Of a stretch of 64,000 nucleotides of DNA, positions 34,508 to 42,679 are shown in pieces. The stretch covers positions 372,001 to 436,000 of the forward strand of contig NZ_QMKK01000061.1 of NCBI RefSeq assembly GCF_003287875.1, written 5' to 3'. Position 1 is the stretch's first letter. Each line of letters begins with the position of its first letter. Source of the stretch: Martinezella tropici (GTDB taxonomy: Bacteria > Pseudomonadota > Alphaproteobacteria > Rhizobiales > Rhizobiaceae). The position numbers and the translations under genes are program-made. Below the pieces are notes generated by a model. That model was not told where the DNA came from and searched no databases. It worked only from the letters and a program-made list of their open reading frames with translations.

Positions 34508-35407
34508 TCAGAGCTCCTTTCTGAGGTCGACGACCTTGAGCAGGGCTGCGACAACAGCGCCCATGATGATCGTCAGGACAACGCCTGCGACCGCGGCAAA
34601 GGCCCATTTCAGCGAGCCGACCTGGGTGACGATGATGTTGCCGAGCAGATTGACCTTGCGGCCGGACAGAGCGGCGGACGTTGCGAATTCGCCGAGAACC
34701 ATGACGGAGACGAAGATCGCGCCGACCACCACGCCCGGCATGGAAAGCGGCAAGATGATCGTGCGGAAGATGCGCCAGAAGCCGGCACCGAGATCCTGGG
34801 CAGCCTCGATGACCGAGGCGTCGATGCGACCCATCATGAAGGCGATCGGCCCGACCATGAAGACGCAGTAGATCTGCGTCATGCCAATGATGACGGACAG
34901 TTCCGAAAACAGCAGCACCTCTATCGGCTGCTGCACGATGCCGAACTTCATCAGGATCATGTTGATGGCGCCTTCGGTACCGAGCATCGGCCGCCAGGCA
35001 AGCACGCGGATCAGGAAAGACGTCCAGAACGGAATGACGCAGAGCACGAGCAACACAGTCTGCAGCGTCTTGTTCTTGATGAGAAGCCCGACGAAGAGCG
35101 CCGCCGGATAGCCGACGATCAATGTCGACACCAGCACAAGCAGCCAGATGCGGATCGTCGTCCAGAGCGCACCGAGATAGGTGGGGCTCGTCAGGAAGGT
35201 GACCCAGCTCTGCAAGGTCAGCGTCGGCTCGATCTTGAAGGTCGTTTGCGTCCAGAAGGAAACATAGACCATCATCAGCATCGGCAGGACGAGGAAGGCC
35301 ATCATCCAGATCATGCCCGGCGCCAGAAGCCAGAATGTCTTGCTCGATCTCTGGCGCACGGTTACGCCTTGCTGCACGGCTTCCTCGCTTGTCGCAGCCA
35401 TGGTCAT
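34508..35407 (-). CDS. ABC transporter permease, PotB-like
   Basis: 299 aa, six helices after an N-terminal cytoplasmic part. The ATPase-contact loop is VIEAAQDLGAGFWRIFRTI. ATG 35407 has AAGGAG 9 bases upstream; ATG 35401 (MAATSE) is an alternative. It is in an operon with the second ATPase upstream (49-base gap) and the PotC-like gene downstream (2 bases). Confidence 0.92.
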   Translation of the reverse strand: MTMAATSEEAVQQGVTVRQRSSKTFWLLAPGMIWMMAFLVLPMLMMVYVSFWTQTTFKIEPTLTLQSWVTFLTSPTYLGALWTTIRIWLLVLVSTLIVGYPAALFVGLLIKNKTLQTVLLVLCVIPFWTSFLIRVLAWRPMLGTEGAINMILMKFGIVQQPIEVLLFSELSVIIGMTQIYCVFMVGPIAFMMGRIDASVIEAAQDLGAGFWRIFRTIILPLSMPGVVVGAIFVSVMVLGEFATSAALSGRKVNLLGNIIVTQVGSLKWAFAAVAGVVLTIIMGAVVAALLKVVDLRKEL

Positions 35408-35455
35408 GTCTCGCTCTCCTTGGAAGGGCCGGCGGAAGGGTTGGAAAAAGTCACA

Positions 35456-36529
35456 TCAGCCGAAGACAAGGGCATCCTCCTTCTTCCAGACGAGCGCATA
35501 GCGATCCTTTTCGACAAAGGCCGGCGGGCGGGCATGGCTCAGATGGGATTCGACCTCGAAGACATGGCCGCCATCGAGCGCGAAGAAGGAATTGACCGCC
35601 GCACCGGAATATTCGCTGGCGATGAAATCCCCCTCGATGCGCACCTCGTCATTCGATAGCGCGGCATCGCGGGCGCGGATCGAAATACGGTCGTAGCGGA
35701 TCGCATAGGCCGGTTGCAGCGCTTTCCTGCGCGATGCATTCAGGGGAAACCGGCCCGCCGGTGCGACGAAAGCATCCTCGGCGATATCGCCGGTAAAGAG
35801 GTTGTAGCAATTGAGAAAGCGGGCGACCGAGGCCGTTGCCGGGCTGTTGTAGACCACATCCGAGGCGGCCGCCTGCGCGATGCGGCCGCGATCGAGCACG
35901 AGGACCAGATCCCCCATTGCCAAAGCTTCGCTCTCGCTGCCGGTGACATGCAGGAAGGTCACGCCGCAGCGTTCGCGGATGATCTTGAGTTCGCTGCGCA
36001 TACGGCCGCGCAGATTGGCGTCGAGCGCGCCGAGCGGCTCGTCCAGCAGCACCATCTTCGGCTCCGTCACCAATGTGCGTGCCAGAGCGACGCGTTGGCG
36101 CTGTCCGCCCGAGATCTGCGTGATGGCGCGGTCGTCAAATCCCTTGAGGCCGACCAGCGACAGCATGTCCTGAACCCGCTTTGCCAGCACGCGCGCATCC
36201 GTCATCGGATCGACCTTGCGATTGCGCAGGCCGAAGGCAACGTTTTCGGCAACGGAAAGATGCGGAAACAGAGCGAAGTTCTGAAAAACGAAGCCGATGC
36301 CGCGATCATGCGGCTCGACGCCATCGAGCCGCTTGCCGTGGAAGAGGATCGAGCCGGCATCCGGCTCCTCGAAACCGGCGATGACGCGCAGCAGCGTCGT
36401 CTTGCCCGAGCCGCTCGGGCCTAGCAGCGAGATATAGGCATTGTCGGGCAGAGAGAAATCTATCCTGTCCAGCGCGGGCGCCGCGCCATAGGACTTGGTG
36501 ACTTGGCTGAGCTGAAGAACGGTCGACAC
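35456..36529 (-). CDS. Polyamine/iron-type ABC transporter ATPase (second copy)
   Basis: 357 aa PotA-like. Walker A is GPSGSGKTTLLR, signature ISGGQRQRVALARTL, Walker B KMVLLDEPLGALD, and a TOBE domain covers about 270-350. The H-loop position reads LHVTGSESEA: Gly replaces the usual His of VTHDQxEA, which would impair its own ATP site. The other ATPase in the cluster has the normal His, so an asymmetric ATPase pair is plausible. First gene of the minus-strand unit, facing the double-winged-helix regulator. Confidence 0.9.
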   Translation of the reverse strand: MSTVLQLSQVTKSYGAAPALDRIDFSLPDNAYISLLGPSGSGKTTLLRVIAGFEEPDAGSILFHGKRLDGVEPHDRGIGFVFQNFALFPHLSVAENVAFGLRNRKVDPMTDARVLAKRVQDMLSLVGLKGFDDRAITQISGGQRQRVALARTLVTEPKMVLLDEPLGALDANLRGRMRSELKIIRERCGVTFLHVTGSESEALAMGDLVLVLDRGRIAQAAASDVVYNSPATASVARFLNCYNLFTGDIAEDAFVAPAGRFPLNASRRKALQPAYAIRYDRISIRARDAALSNDEVRIEGDFIASEYSGAAVNSFFALDGGHVFEVESHLSHARPPAFVEKDRYALVWKKEDALVFG

Positions 36530-36736
36530 CGAATTCCCACCAGTTTCAAGGCAAGGACCATCCTTCGGGCAAAGCTCCGCCTTCGCCTGGATCGCATCGA
36601 TCCGGACGTTCAGACGTCGGCCTGCGTTCGCGCATGATCACATGCGCGTCAAAGAGATGTTCCTTGGCGTTTCAAAGAGTTCCACCTGCGGCGCTTCTAA
36701 CGAGCGCCTTGATGTTGGGAGCATTACATAAATGAT

Positions 36737-36751
36737 TTTTGTATTCAATAG
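36737..36751 (+). promoter_or_regulatory. Direct repeat copy 1, TTTTGTATTCAATAG
   Basis: It contains TTG-N4-CAA, like operators of FCD-type GntR regulators (TTGTATACAA-like). It lies 208 bases upstream of the minus-strand ATPase gene. An identical 15-base copy is at 36988. Confidence 0.55.
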
Positions 36752-36987
36752 ACTTTTTCTGAAAAATCCGAACCCGATGTCACAAATGATTGAGGGGCGA
36801 CTGGCGGAGGCAGCGATATCGGCGAGCATCCTTGTCTTACGCGTAGAATTGGCGACAAAATAGTTATAGGGGCCGCCAGAGCGTAACGCGCCGCACCCGG
36901 ATATCATTCAGCAAATAGCGCCAATCGCGGCGCTATAGGTCACCAACCAGCAGCAAGAGATTCACTGCACTTGCGCGCAAAAACATA

Positions 36988-37002
36988 TTTTGTATTCAAT
37001 AG
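36988..37002 (+). promoter_or_regulatory. Direct repeat copy 2, TTTTGTATTCAATAG
   Basis: Identical to the copy at 36737, 251 bases apart, and 62 bases before the GTG start of the regulator. Probable autoregulatory operator. Confidence 0.55.
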
Positions 37003-37063
37003 TCATTTATTTTTGCGCTATGTTAGAATTACAAAACGCGTAAGAGTGGGGCATCAGAACGAC

Positions 37064-38092
37064 GTGAGTCCATTGCATCAGATGACCGAAAACCGTGCGC
37101 GCCCCAATGCGCAAAAGCGCTACGAGATCGCCGAGGATGTTCTGCGTGGCAATATCGAGGACCACACGCTGCCGCAGGGCGTGGTGCTGCTCGAAGGGCC
37201 GATCGCCGATATCCTGCAGATTTCGCGCGCGCCCGTGCAAAGGGCGCTGCAGGCGCTGGAAAGCGAAGGGCTGGTGCATCGCTTCAACGGGCGCGGCTAC
37301 CTCGTCGGGCCTGCCGGCCAGGGCATCGAGCCGAACCGCACCGATATCAAGACCCTCGGCCTGACCATTCCGCGCCATGCGGACGAGGCTTTGCAGAGCC
37401 GCGCCTCCTGGGAGCGCATCTACAATACCGTGGAAGCTGATGTCGCCGGCTGTGTCGTCTTCGGCCAGTACCGTATCATCGAGATCGAGCTTGCCGATCA
37501 CTTCAACGTCAGCCGCACCGTCGTGCGCGATGTGCTGACCCGGCTTCGCGAACGCGGGCTTGTGCGCAAGAACCAGTCTTCCCACTGGATCGCCGGACCG
37601 CTGACGGCGCAGATGATCAAGGACCACTATGGCCTGCGCGGCATGCTGGAGCCGCAGGCGCTGGTGGCCGGAGCCAGCCGCGTCGACCGGGAGCGCCTGG
37701 ACGACCTGTTTCAGCGCCTTTCCGATCTCGAGCGGCGCGAACCGGCGGATCATCTTGCGACGCTCGAGGCCATCCAGGCGGACTTCATCGAGATCTGCAT
37801 CCTTGCGACGCCGAACGAGCGGCTGAAGGAATCCATCCGCAACAATCTGCTGCCGGTGACGGCGACAGAAAGGCTGCTGCGACGCCTCGGCCTGCCGGGC
37901 GATCCCGCCATCATCACCGAGCTTCGCCTGATCACGGAACTGCTGCTGCGGGGTGCCGTCAAGGCGGCGGCGGCGATGATGGAAAACCATCTCGAAGCCT
38001 CCGTCGACCGCACGATCGCGCAAATGAAGATCGTCGCGATCATTCCCGGCCCCGGCGTGACGGCCGCTTATCTCACCCGCGTTCTCGAGTGA
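37064..38092 (+). CDS. Regulator with two GntR-type winged helices and an FCD-like domain
   Basis: 342 aa from GTG 37064, or 336 from ATG 37082. Unusually it shows two GntR-like DNA-binding modules. The first (about 15-85) has ILQISRAPVQRALQALESEG. The second (about 125-195) has HFNVSRTVVRDVLTRLRERG. A helical C-terminal part (about 195-340) with LRGMLEPQALVAGA follows, as in FCD ligand domains. The open frame to 36971 has extra hydrophobic residues and no ribosome site. It faces the transport/catabolic unit across a region with duplicated TTG-N4-CAA sites, so local repression by substrate is likely. Confidence 0.85.
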   Translation: MSPLHQMTENRARPNAQKRYEIAEDVLRGNIEDHTLPQGVVLLEGPIADILQISRAPVQRALQALESEGLVHRFNGRGYLVGPAGQGIEPNRTDIKTLGLTIPRHADEALQSRASWERIYNTVEADVAGCVVFGQYRIIEIELADHFNVSRTVVRDVLTRLRERGLVRKNQSSHWIAGPLTAQMIKDHYGLRGMLEPQALVAGASRVDRERLDDLFQRLSDLERREPADHLATLEAIQADFIEICILATPNERLKESIRNNLLPVTATERLLRRLGLPGDPAIITELRLITELLLRGAVKAAAAMMENHLEASVDRTIAQMKIVAIIPGPGVTAAYLTRVLE

Positions 38093-38167
38093 GATGCAGG
38101 CGACCCCTGACCTATTCCATCTGTGCAGGAAATGGGGGATCGAAGGGGCAGCCATCTGATTGATCCT

Positions 38168-39139
38168 TTACGCCAGTGCAGCGCGAAGGCGTGCAAGCAA
38201 GGCCTGCCGATCCGCCCGCGCCGCCAGTGCCTGATCCATGGTGACCTCCACGAACTGCGTCGGCGTATGCGGCTGCAGTTGGGCAATCAGATCCATGTCG
38301 GCCGAGATCACCGTTCCCAGCATGAAATAACCGCCGCCGGAGACGGCATCGCGATGCAGGATGATCGGCTCGGTTCCGCCCGGCACCTGGATCGAGCCAT
38401 AGGGATAGCAGCTGTCGACGATATTCGACGGATTCGAGCCTGCACCGAAGGGCTGCTTGCGCTCAACGAATTCGAGCTTGCGGCCGCCGCGGAAGCGATA
38501 CCCCATGCGATCGGCCTCCGGCGCCACCTTCCATTGGTCGGCAAAGAAATTGCTCTTTGTCTGTTCGGTCAACCGGTCCCAATAGAGCCCGGGCAAAACC
38601 CGGAGCTCGGCCGGGGTACCCGGCTTGCGGCGCAGCTCCTCGGCAACGGATAACCCCTCATTCGTCATGGAGCCAGAACCGACGGGAAGCTCGTCGCCGG
38701 CGGCGATGGCCTTACCATTCAGGCCACCAAGGGCGCCGATCACATAGGTCGATCGACTACCCAGCGCTTCGGGAACATCGATGCCGCCCGATACCGCGAT
38801 GCAGATCCGCGCACCGGACTTCAGAAAGTCGAAACTTACGGTCTGCCCTGCCCTGACCTTGAGCGCCGTCCATCCCGGCTGGAGCTCGCCGTCGATCCTG
38901 ACGGGCATGTCGGCGCCGGTCACGGCAATCAGCGCATCGTCGAGAAATTCGAGCTTGGGACCCATGAAGACGGCCTCGAGCCCGGCCGCACCCTCATCAT
39001 TGCCGACGAGAAGATTTGCCGCCCGCATGGCGTAACGATCCATAGCGCCGCCGATGGGAATGCCGAGATGGAAATAGCCGGGCCGTCCGAGATCCTGAAC
39101 GGTTGTGGAAAGGCCGTGATGAAGAACCTTAATGGCCAT
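38168..39139 (-). CDS. pxpC: 5-oxoprolinase subunit C / KipA-type carboxyltransferase-domain protein
   Basis: 323 aa from ATG 39139 (MAIKVLHHGLSTTVQDLGRP). TTVQDLGRPG, GIPIGGAMDR and NLLVGN are hallmark blocks of the KipA/urea-carboxylase CT domain (subunit 2). With PxpB and PxpA it converts 5-oxoproline plus ATP to glutamate. It overlaps pxpB by 11 bases and ends the five-gene unit. The longer frame to 39247 lies inside pxpB and is rejected. Confidence 0.92.
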   Translation of the reverse strand: MAIKVLHHGLSTTVQDLGRPGYFHLGIPIGGAMDRYAMRAANLLVGNDEGAAGLEAVFMGPKLEFLDDALIAVTGADMPVRIDGELQPGWTALKVRAGQTVSFDFLKSGARICIAVSGGIDVPEALGSRSTYVIGALGGLNGKAIAAGDELPVGSGSMTNEGLSVAEELRRKPGTPAELRVLPGLYWDRLTEQTKSNFFADQWKVAPEADRMGYRFRGGRKLEFVERKQPFGAGSNPSNIVDSCYPYGSIQVPGGTEPIILHRDAVSGGGYFMLGTVISADMDLIAQLQPHTPTQFVEVTMDQALAARADRQALLARLRAALA

Positions 39140-40004
39140 GCAGCGCGCCCTCCAGCCTGGTGTTGTAACCGTCGATATCGGCCTGGTATTGCCTGAGATC
39201 GAAGCTGACCTCGCGGATCGGCGGAGCAAAGCGCCCCGTGTCGACATCCTCGACCGCCTGGTCGTAGCCGTCGCGATCGATCGGCCGGAACTTCACGATG
39301 TCGCCGGGGCGGAAGAACACCATGAAATCGCGGAGATAGCTGGTGGATTGCGTGGGATCGAAGATCGGCATCGGCGTGATGCCGAACATCTGATAGCCGC
39401 CCGCACCGCGCACGGAATAGATGCAGCCGAAGCAGCCGCCATGCCCCACAGTCAGCCGCGGCGTGTCGGTGCGCGGGCGCAGATATTTCGGCACCTCGAT
39501 CTGCCGCTGCCGCTCCACCATCTGATACATGAAGGGCAGCCCGGCGACGAAGCCGACCATCGAGACGAACCAGGGCGAGCCGGCATGGGCAGAGATGAAA
39601 TCCTCGACCGCGTCGTAGCCATTGATCCTGGCGGCATAGTCGAGATCGGTACCTTTCGGCTCCTGATGCCGCTCGCGGAAGCGCATCAGCGTCTCATGCG
39701 TCCACGGATCGTTATAGAAGACTGGGATTTCGACGATGCGGGTGGTGATGACGGGCTCCGCTTTTTCCGCGGCGCCCTCGATTGCCTTGACCTCGCGTAA
39801 GAGATCGTCCGGCTTGATCAGATCCGGATCGAACTTGATCTGGAAGGAGGCGTTGGCGGGGCAGATTTCGGTCACGCCCTTGATGGCGCTCTCGCGCACC
39901 CCCTTGGCCATCGACAGGCTTTTGAAGAAGGCTTCGAGGGACATCTCGTCGCTGCATTCGACGAAGAGATGTTCGTCACCTCCGAATGTGAAGCGAGCAG
40001 GCAT
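39129..40004 (-). CDS. pxpB: 5-oxoprolinase subunit B / KipI-type carboxyltransferase-domain protein
   Basis: 291 aa, KipI/allophanate-hydrolase subunit 1 family. It has FTFGGDEHLFVECSDEM at the N-terminus and family blocks GFVAGLPFMYQM and the C-terminal PGDIVKFRPIDRD. At 291 aa it is longer than B. subtilis KipI (about 240). Start ATG 40004 shares its A with the stop of the biotin carboxylase gene (TGATG). Forms a complex with PxpC. Confidence 0.92.
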   Translation of the reverse strand: MPARFTFGGDEHLFVECSDEMSLEAFFKSLSMAKGVRESAIKGVTEICPANASFQIKFDPDLIKPDDLLREVKAIEGAAEKAEPVITTRIVEIPVFYNDPWTHETLMRFRERHQEPKGTDLDYAARINGYDAVEDFISAHAGSPWFVSMVGFVAGLPFMYQMVERQRQIEVPKYLRPRTDTPRLTVGHGGCFGCIYSVRGAGGYQMFGITPMPIFDPTQSTSYLRDFMVFFRPGDIVKFRPIDRDGYDQAVEDVDTGRFAPPIREVSFDLRQYQADIDGYNTRLEGALHGH

Positions 40005-41389
40005 CAGGCAACCTCCGCCGATATGCCGTCAACCGCGGCAAAATCGGTCTCCAGCCAGGATTCGAGAAAACGCGTATGGAATGCACCCTTTCGCACCGAT
40101 GGATCGCGAGCAAGCGCAAGGTGCAGAGGGATCGTCGTCGGCAAGCCTTCGATCGTCAGACTTGAAAGGGCGGCAACCAGCCTGTCGAGGCAAGCATCGC
40201 GATCGTCCGCCCAAACGATCAGCTTGCCGAGCAGAGAGTCGTAGAAAGGCGGCACGGTATAGCCGGCATAGAGCATCGTATCGAAACGGATGCCCTCGCC
40301 TTCCGGAATGGAAAGCCGCGTCACGGTGCCCGGCGCCGGCAGAAAGCCCTTGGTCGGGTCCTCGGCATTGATCCGGCATTCGATGGCGTGACCGCGGGCC
40401 TGAATATCGGACTGCGCCAGCGACAAGGGAGCGCCACTCGCCACCTTGAACATTTCCTGCACCAGATCAATGCCGGTAATCATTTCGGTTACTGGATGCT
40501 CGACCTGGATGCGGGTATTCACCTCGATGAAATAGAACTGCCTATTGTCCTCGTCGTAGAGATATTCGACCGTGCCCGCGCCGCGATAACCGACTTCGGC
40601 GGCAAGGGCCACGGCGCCGGCGCAAAGGCGTTGCCTGATCTCATCAGGAAGAAGAAAAGCCTGCGCTTCCTCCCACACCTTCTGACGCCGCCGCTGCAGC
40701 GAGCACTCACGTTCGAAACAATGGACGAAATTCCGTCCGTCGCCGAAAATCTGCACCTCGATATGGCGGGCGCGGGTGATGACCTTCTCCATGTAGAGGC
40801 CGCCATCGCCGAAAGCGGCCGCCGCCTCTGCAGAGGCAAGCGGAAACTGCTCCCTGAGCTCGGCGAGCGACTGCACGATACGTATGCCACGTCCACCGCC
40901 GCCGGCTGCAGCCTTGATCATGACGGGAAAGCCGATGCGTTCGGCAATCGCCTCGGCAGCCGCAATGTCGGCCACGCGGCCGTCGCTTCCCGGCACCGTC
41001 GGGACGCCGGCCCGTTTCGCAATCTCGCGGGCTGCCACCTTGTCGCCGAGCAGCCGGATGGCCTCGCCGCTCGGCCCGATGAAGATCATGCCCGCCGCCT
41101 CGACGGCATCGGCGAAATCTCCGTTTTCGGACAGAAACCCATAGCCCGGATGAACGGCATCCACGCCCGCCGACCGCGCCGCCGAGACGATGGCTTCGAT
41201 GTTCAAATAGGATTTCTTAGGGGCCGGCGAGCCGATATCGATCGCCTCGTCCGCCAGTTTAACCGCCAACATGTCGGCATCAGCGGCACTATGAACCTGC
41301 ACGGTGCGGATGCCGAGCGCTTTAGCGGCCTTTATGATCCTGACGGCGATCTCGCCGCGATTGGCGACCAGCACAGAGCGGATCGTCAT
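40004..41389 (-). CDS. Biotin carboxylase (AccC-type)
   Basis: 461 aa, full biotin carboxylase. The N-terminal block is VLVANRGEIAVRIIKAAKAL, the ATP-grasp glycine loop is KAAAGGGGRGIR, and later blocks are MEKVI and FIEVNTRIQVEHPVTE. It carboxylates biotin on a carrier protein using ATP and bicarbonate. It lies between the carrier gene (4-base ATGA overlap) and pxpB. This is probably not the housekeeping AccC: its carrier is unusually short and the neighbours are KipI/KipA carboxyltransferase domains. Confidence 0.92.
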   Translation of the reverse strand: MTIRSVLVANRGEIAVRIIKAAKALGIRTVQVHSAADADMLAVKLADEAIDIGSPAPKKSYLNIEAIVSAARSAGVDAVHPGYGFLSENGDFADAVEAAGMIFIGPSGEAIRLLGDKVAAREIAKRAGVPTVPGSDGRVADIAAAEAIAERIGFPVMIKAAAGGGGRGIRIVQSLAELREQFPLASAEAAAAFGDGGLYMEKVITRARHIEVQIFGDGRNFVHCFERECSLQRRRQKVWEEAQAFLLPDEIRQRLCAGAVALAAEVGYRGAGTVEYLYDEDNRQFYFIEVNTRIQVEHPVTEMITGIDLVQEMFKVASGAPLSLAQSDIQARGHAIECRINAEDPTKGFLPAPGTVTRLSIPEGEGIRFDTMLYAGYTVPPFYDSLLGKLIVWADDRDACLDRLVAALSSLTIEGLPTTIPLHLALARDPSVRKGAFHTRFLESWLETDFAAVDGISAEVA

Positions 41390-41628
41390 GGGTCCACCTC
41401 CGCGATGACTTGGCCGGCCATGACGGGCTCTTCATTGTCGACGAGGAAGGTGATGTTCTTACCGTCGAGCCCGGCCGAGATCTGCTGGAAGGCTTTCATG
41501 ACCTCGATAAGACCGATCGTATCATTGGCGGCAACGGCATCGCCATCAGCCTTGAAGGGCGGTGTATCCGGAGAAGAGGCTCTGTAGAAGGTTCCCGGAA
41601 GGGGTGATCTGATCTCAAGCTTGTTCAT
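41386..41628 (-). CDS. Short biotin carboxyl carrier protein
   Basis: 80 aa, biotinyl domain only. The biotin acceptor is K45 in LIEVMKAF, and PLPGTFYRASSPDTPPF is the typical first half. Fatty-acid-synthesis AccB is about twice as long, with an N-terminal extension that is missing here. Overlaps pxpA by 14 bases and the carboxylase by 4. It would shuttle carboxybiotin to a PxpB/PxpC-type carboxyltransferase. Confidence 0.9.
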   Translation of the reverse strand: MNKLEIRSPLPGTFYRASSPDTPPFKADGDAVAANDTIGLIEVMKAFQQISAGLDGKNITFLVDNEEPVMAGQVIAEVDP

Positions 41629-42421
41629 GGGACCTCCGCGCTGCGTCGCTGTTCAAAATCTGCGAAACGGGTGCAATTTTTATGCCTTCGGCAATGAGGG
41701 CCTCGCGCATGTGGCGCACGATATCGAGCGCACCCAAAGTATCGGAATGGAAACAGATGGAATCAAAGGCGATCGGAATATCAACACCGTTGACGGTGCG
41801 CACGACGCCTTCGGTGCAAGCTCTCACGACCTTGCGGGTAATTGCCTTGGGATCGGGGCGACCCGCATCCCTGGTAAAGATGATCCAGCCGGCATCGCCG
41901 TAGTCGCGATCGGCGTAGAACTCGCGGACAACAGGCTGGCCGGCCTCTTCAGCGGCGAGGCAGGTCGCCGAACCGTCCATGCAGAAGACGAACATGTTTG
42001 GCGCTGCCGTACGCATATATTGTATGAATATCTGCGAGAGATCCGTGTTCGCCGCCAGTTCCATATAAAGGGCGCCATGCGGCTTCACGTGCTGGACGGG
42101 CACGCCATGGCGTCTGGCGAACTCCCGCAGCGCCCCAACCTGATAGATCAGATCGTTGACGATCTCGCGGCTGGTGCCGTTGATCTTGCGTCGTCCGAAG
42201 CCCTGGAGATCGTTGTAGCCTGGATGAGCCCCGACGCCGACGCCGTGGGCGGCGGCGATCCGCACGGTCTCATCCATTAGATTGGGATCGCCGGCATGAA
42301 AGCCGGTCGCGATATTGGCCGAACTGATGAGCGAGATAAGCTCCTCGTCATGCGCGTCGCCGATCCGCCAGCGGCCGAAGGCCTCCCCCATGTCGCAATT
42401 AATATCGACAGCTTCCTTCAT
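41615..42421 (-). CDS. pxpA: 5-oxoprolinase subunit A (LamB/YcsF family)
   Basis: 268 aa with the family opening DINCDMGEAFGRW and blocks NIATGFHAGDPNLM, GAHPGYND and VKPHGALY. The TIM-barrel-like protein is the hydrolytic partner in ATP-dependent opening of 5-oxoproline (pyroglutamate). First gene of the minus-strand unit; two dyads lie 67-116 bases upstream. Confidence 0.93.
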   Translation of the reverse strand: MKEAVDINCDMGEAFGRWRIGDAHDEELISLISSANIATGFHAGDPNLMDETVRIAAAHGVGVGAHPGYNDLQGFGRRKINGTSREIVNDLIYQVGALREFARRHGVPVQHVKPHGALYMELAANTDLSQIFIQYMRTAAPNMFVFCMDGSATCLAAEEAGQPVVREFYADRDYGDAGWIIFTRDAGRPDPKAITRKVVRACTEGVVRTVNGVDIPIAFDSICFHSDTLGALDIVRHMREALIAEGIKIAPVSQILNSDAARRSHEQA

Positions 42422-42487
42422 GCATTTCCTCAGATATATGCGGTCCGATCAGGAGCGGTATGAGGACGCTAGAGAGAAAGGTGCCTC

Positions 42488-42507
42488 TTGAAAAATACAA
42501 TTTTCAA
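42488..42507. promoter_or_regulatory. 20-bp dyad 1 between pxpA and lysR
   Basis: TTGAAAA-ATACAA-TTTTCAA, perfect 7-6-7 inverted repeat. Its centre is exactly 30 bases from the second dyad. Probable LysR-family binding site. Confidence 0.55.
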
Positions 42508-42517
42508 AGCATCATTA

Positions 42518-42537
42518 TCTGATAAATTGATATCAGA
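42518..42537. promoter_or_regulatory. 20-bp dyad 2 between pxpA and lysR
   Basis: TCTGATA-AATTGA-TATCAGA, perfect 7-6-7 inverted repeat with the same geometry as dyad 1. The AT-rich stretch 42538-42679 carries the lysR promoter and GGGGAGA ribosome site. Confidence 0.55.
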
Positions 42538-42679
42538 GCTTAAAATGGCGCCAGAAATTATATAAATTTATCAATATGATATAGATGGTGCGCAAAATTA
42601 AATCGAAAAGGCGCATGTTTTAAGCCTCGTAAATCTGATTCAGTACAGCAATTTTCAGATAAATCGATGGGGAGACATC

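Larger units (their letters stand above)
36530..37063. other. Divergent control region, 534 bases
   Basis: No gene. An AT-rich centre is flanked by two copies of TTTTGTATTCAATAG (separate entries). It should hold the promoters for the transport/catabolic unit (minus) and the GntR-type regulator (plus). Confidence 0.6.
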
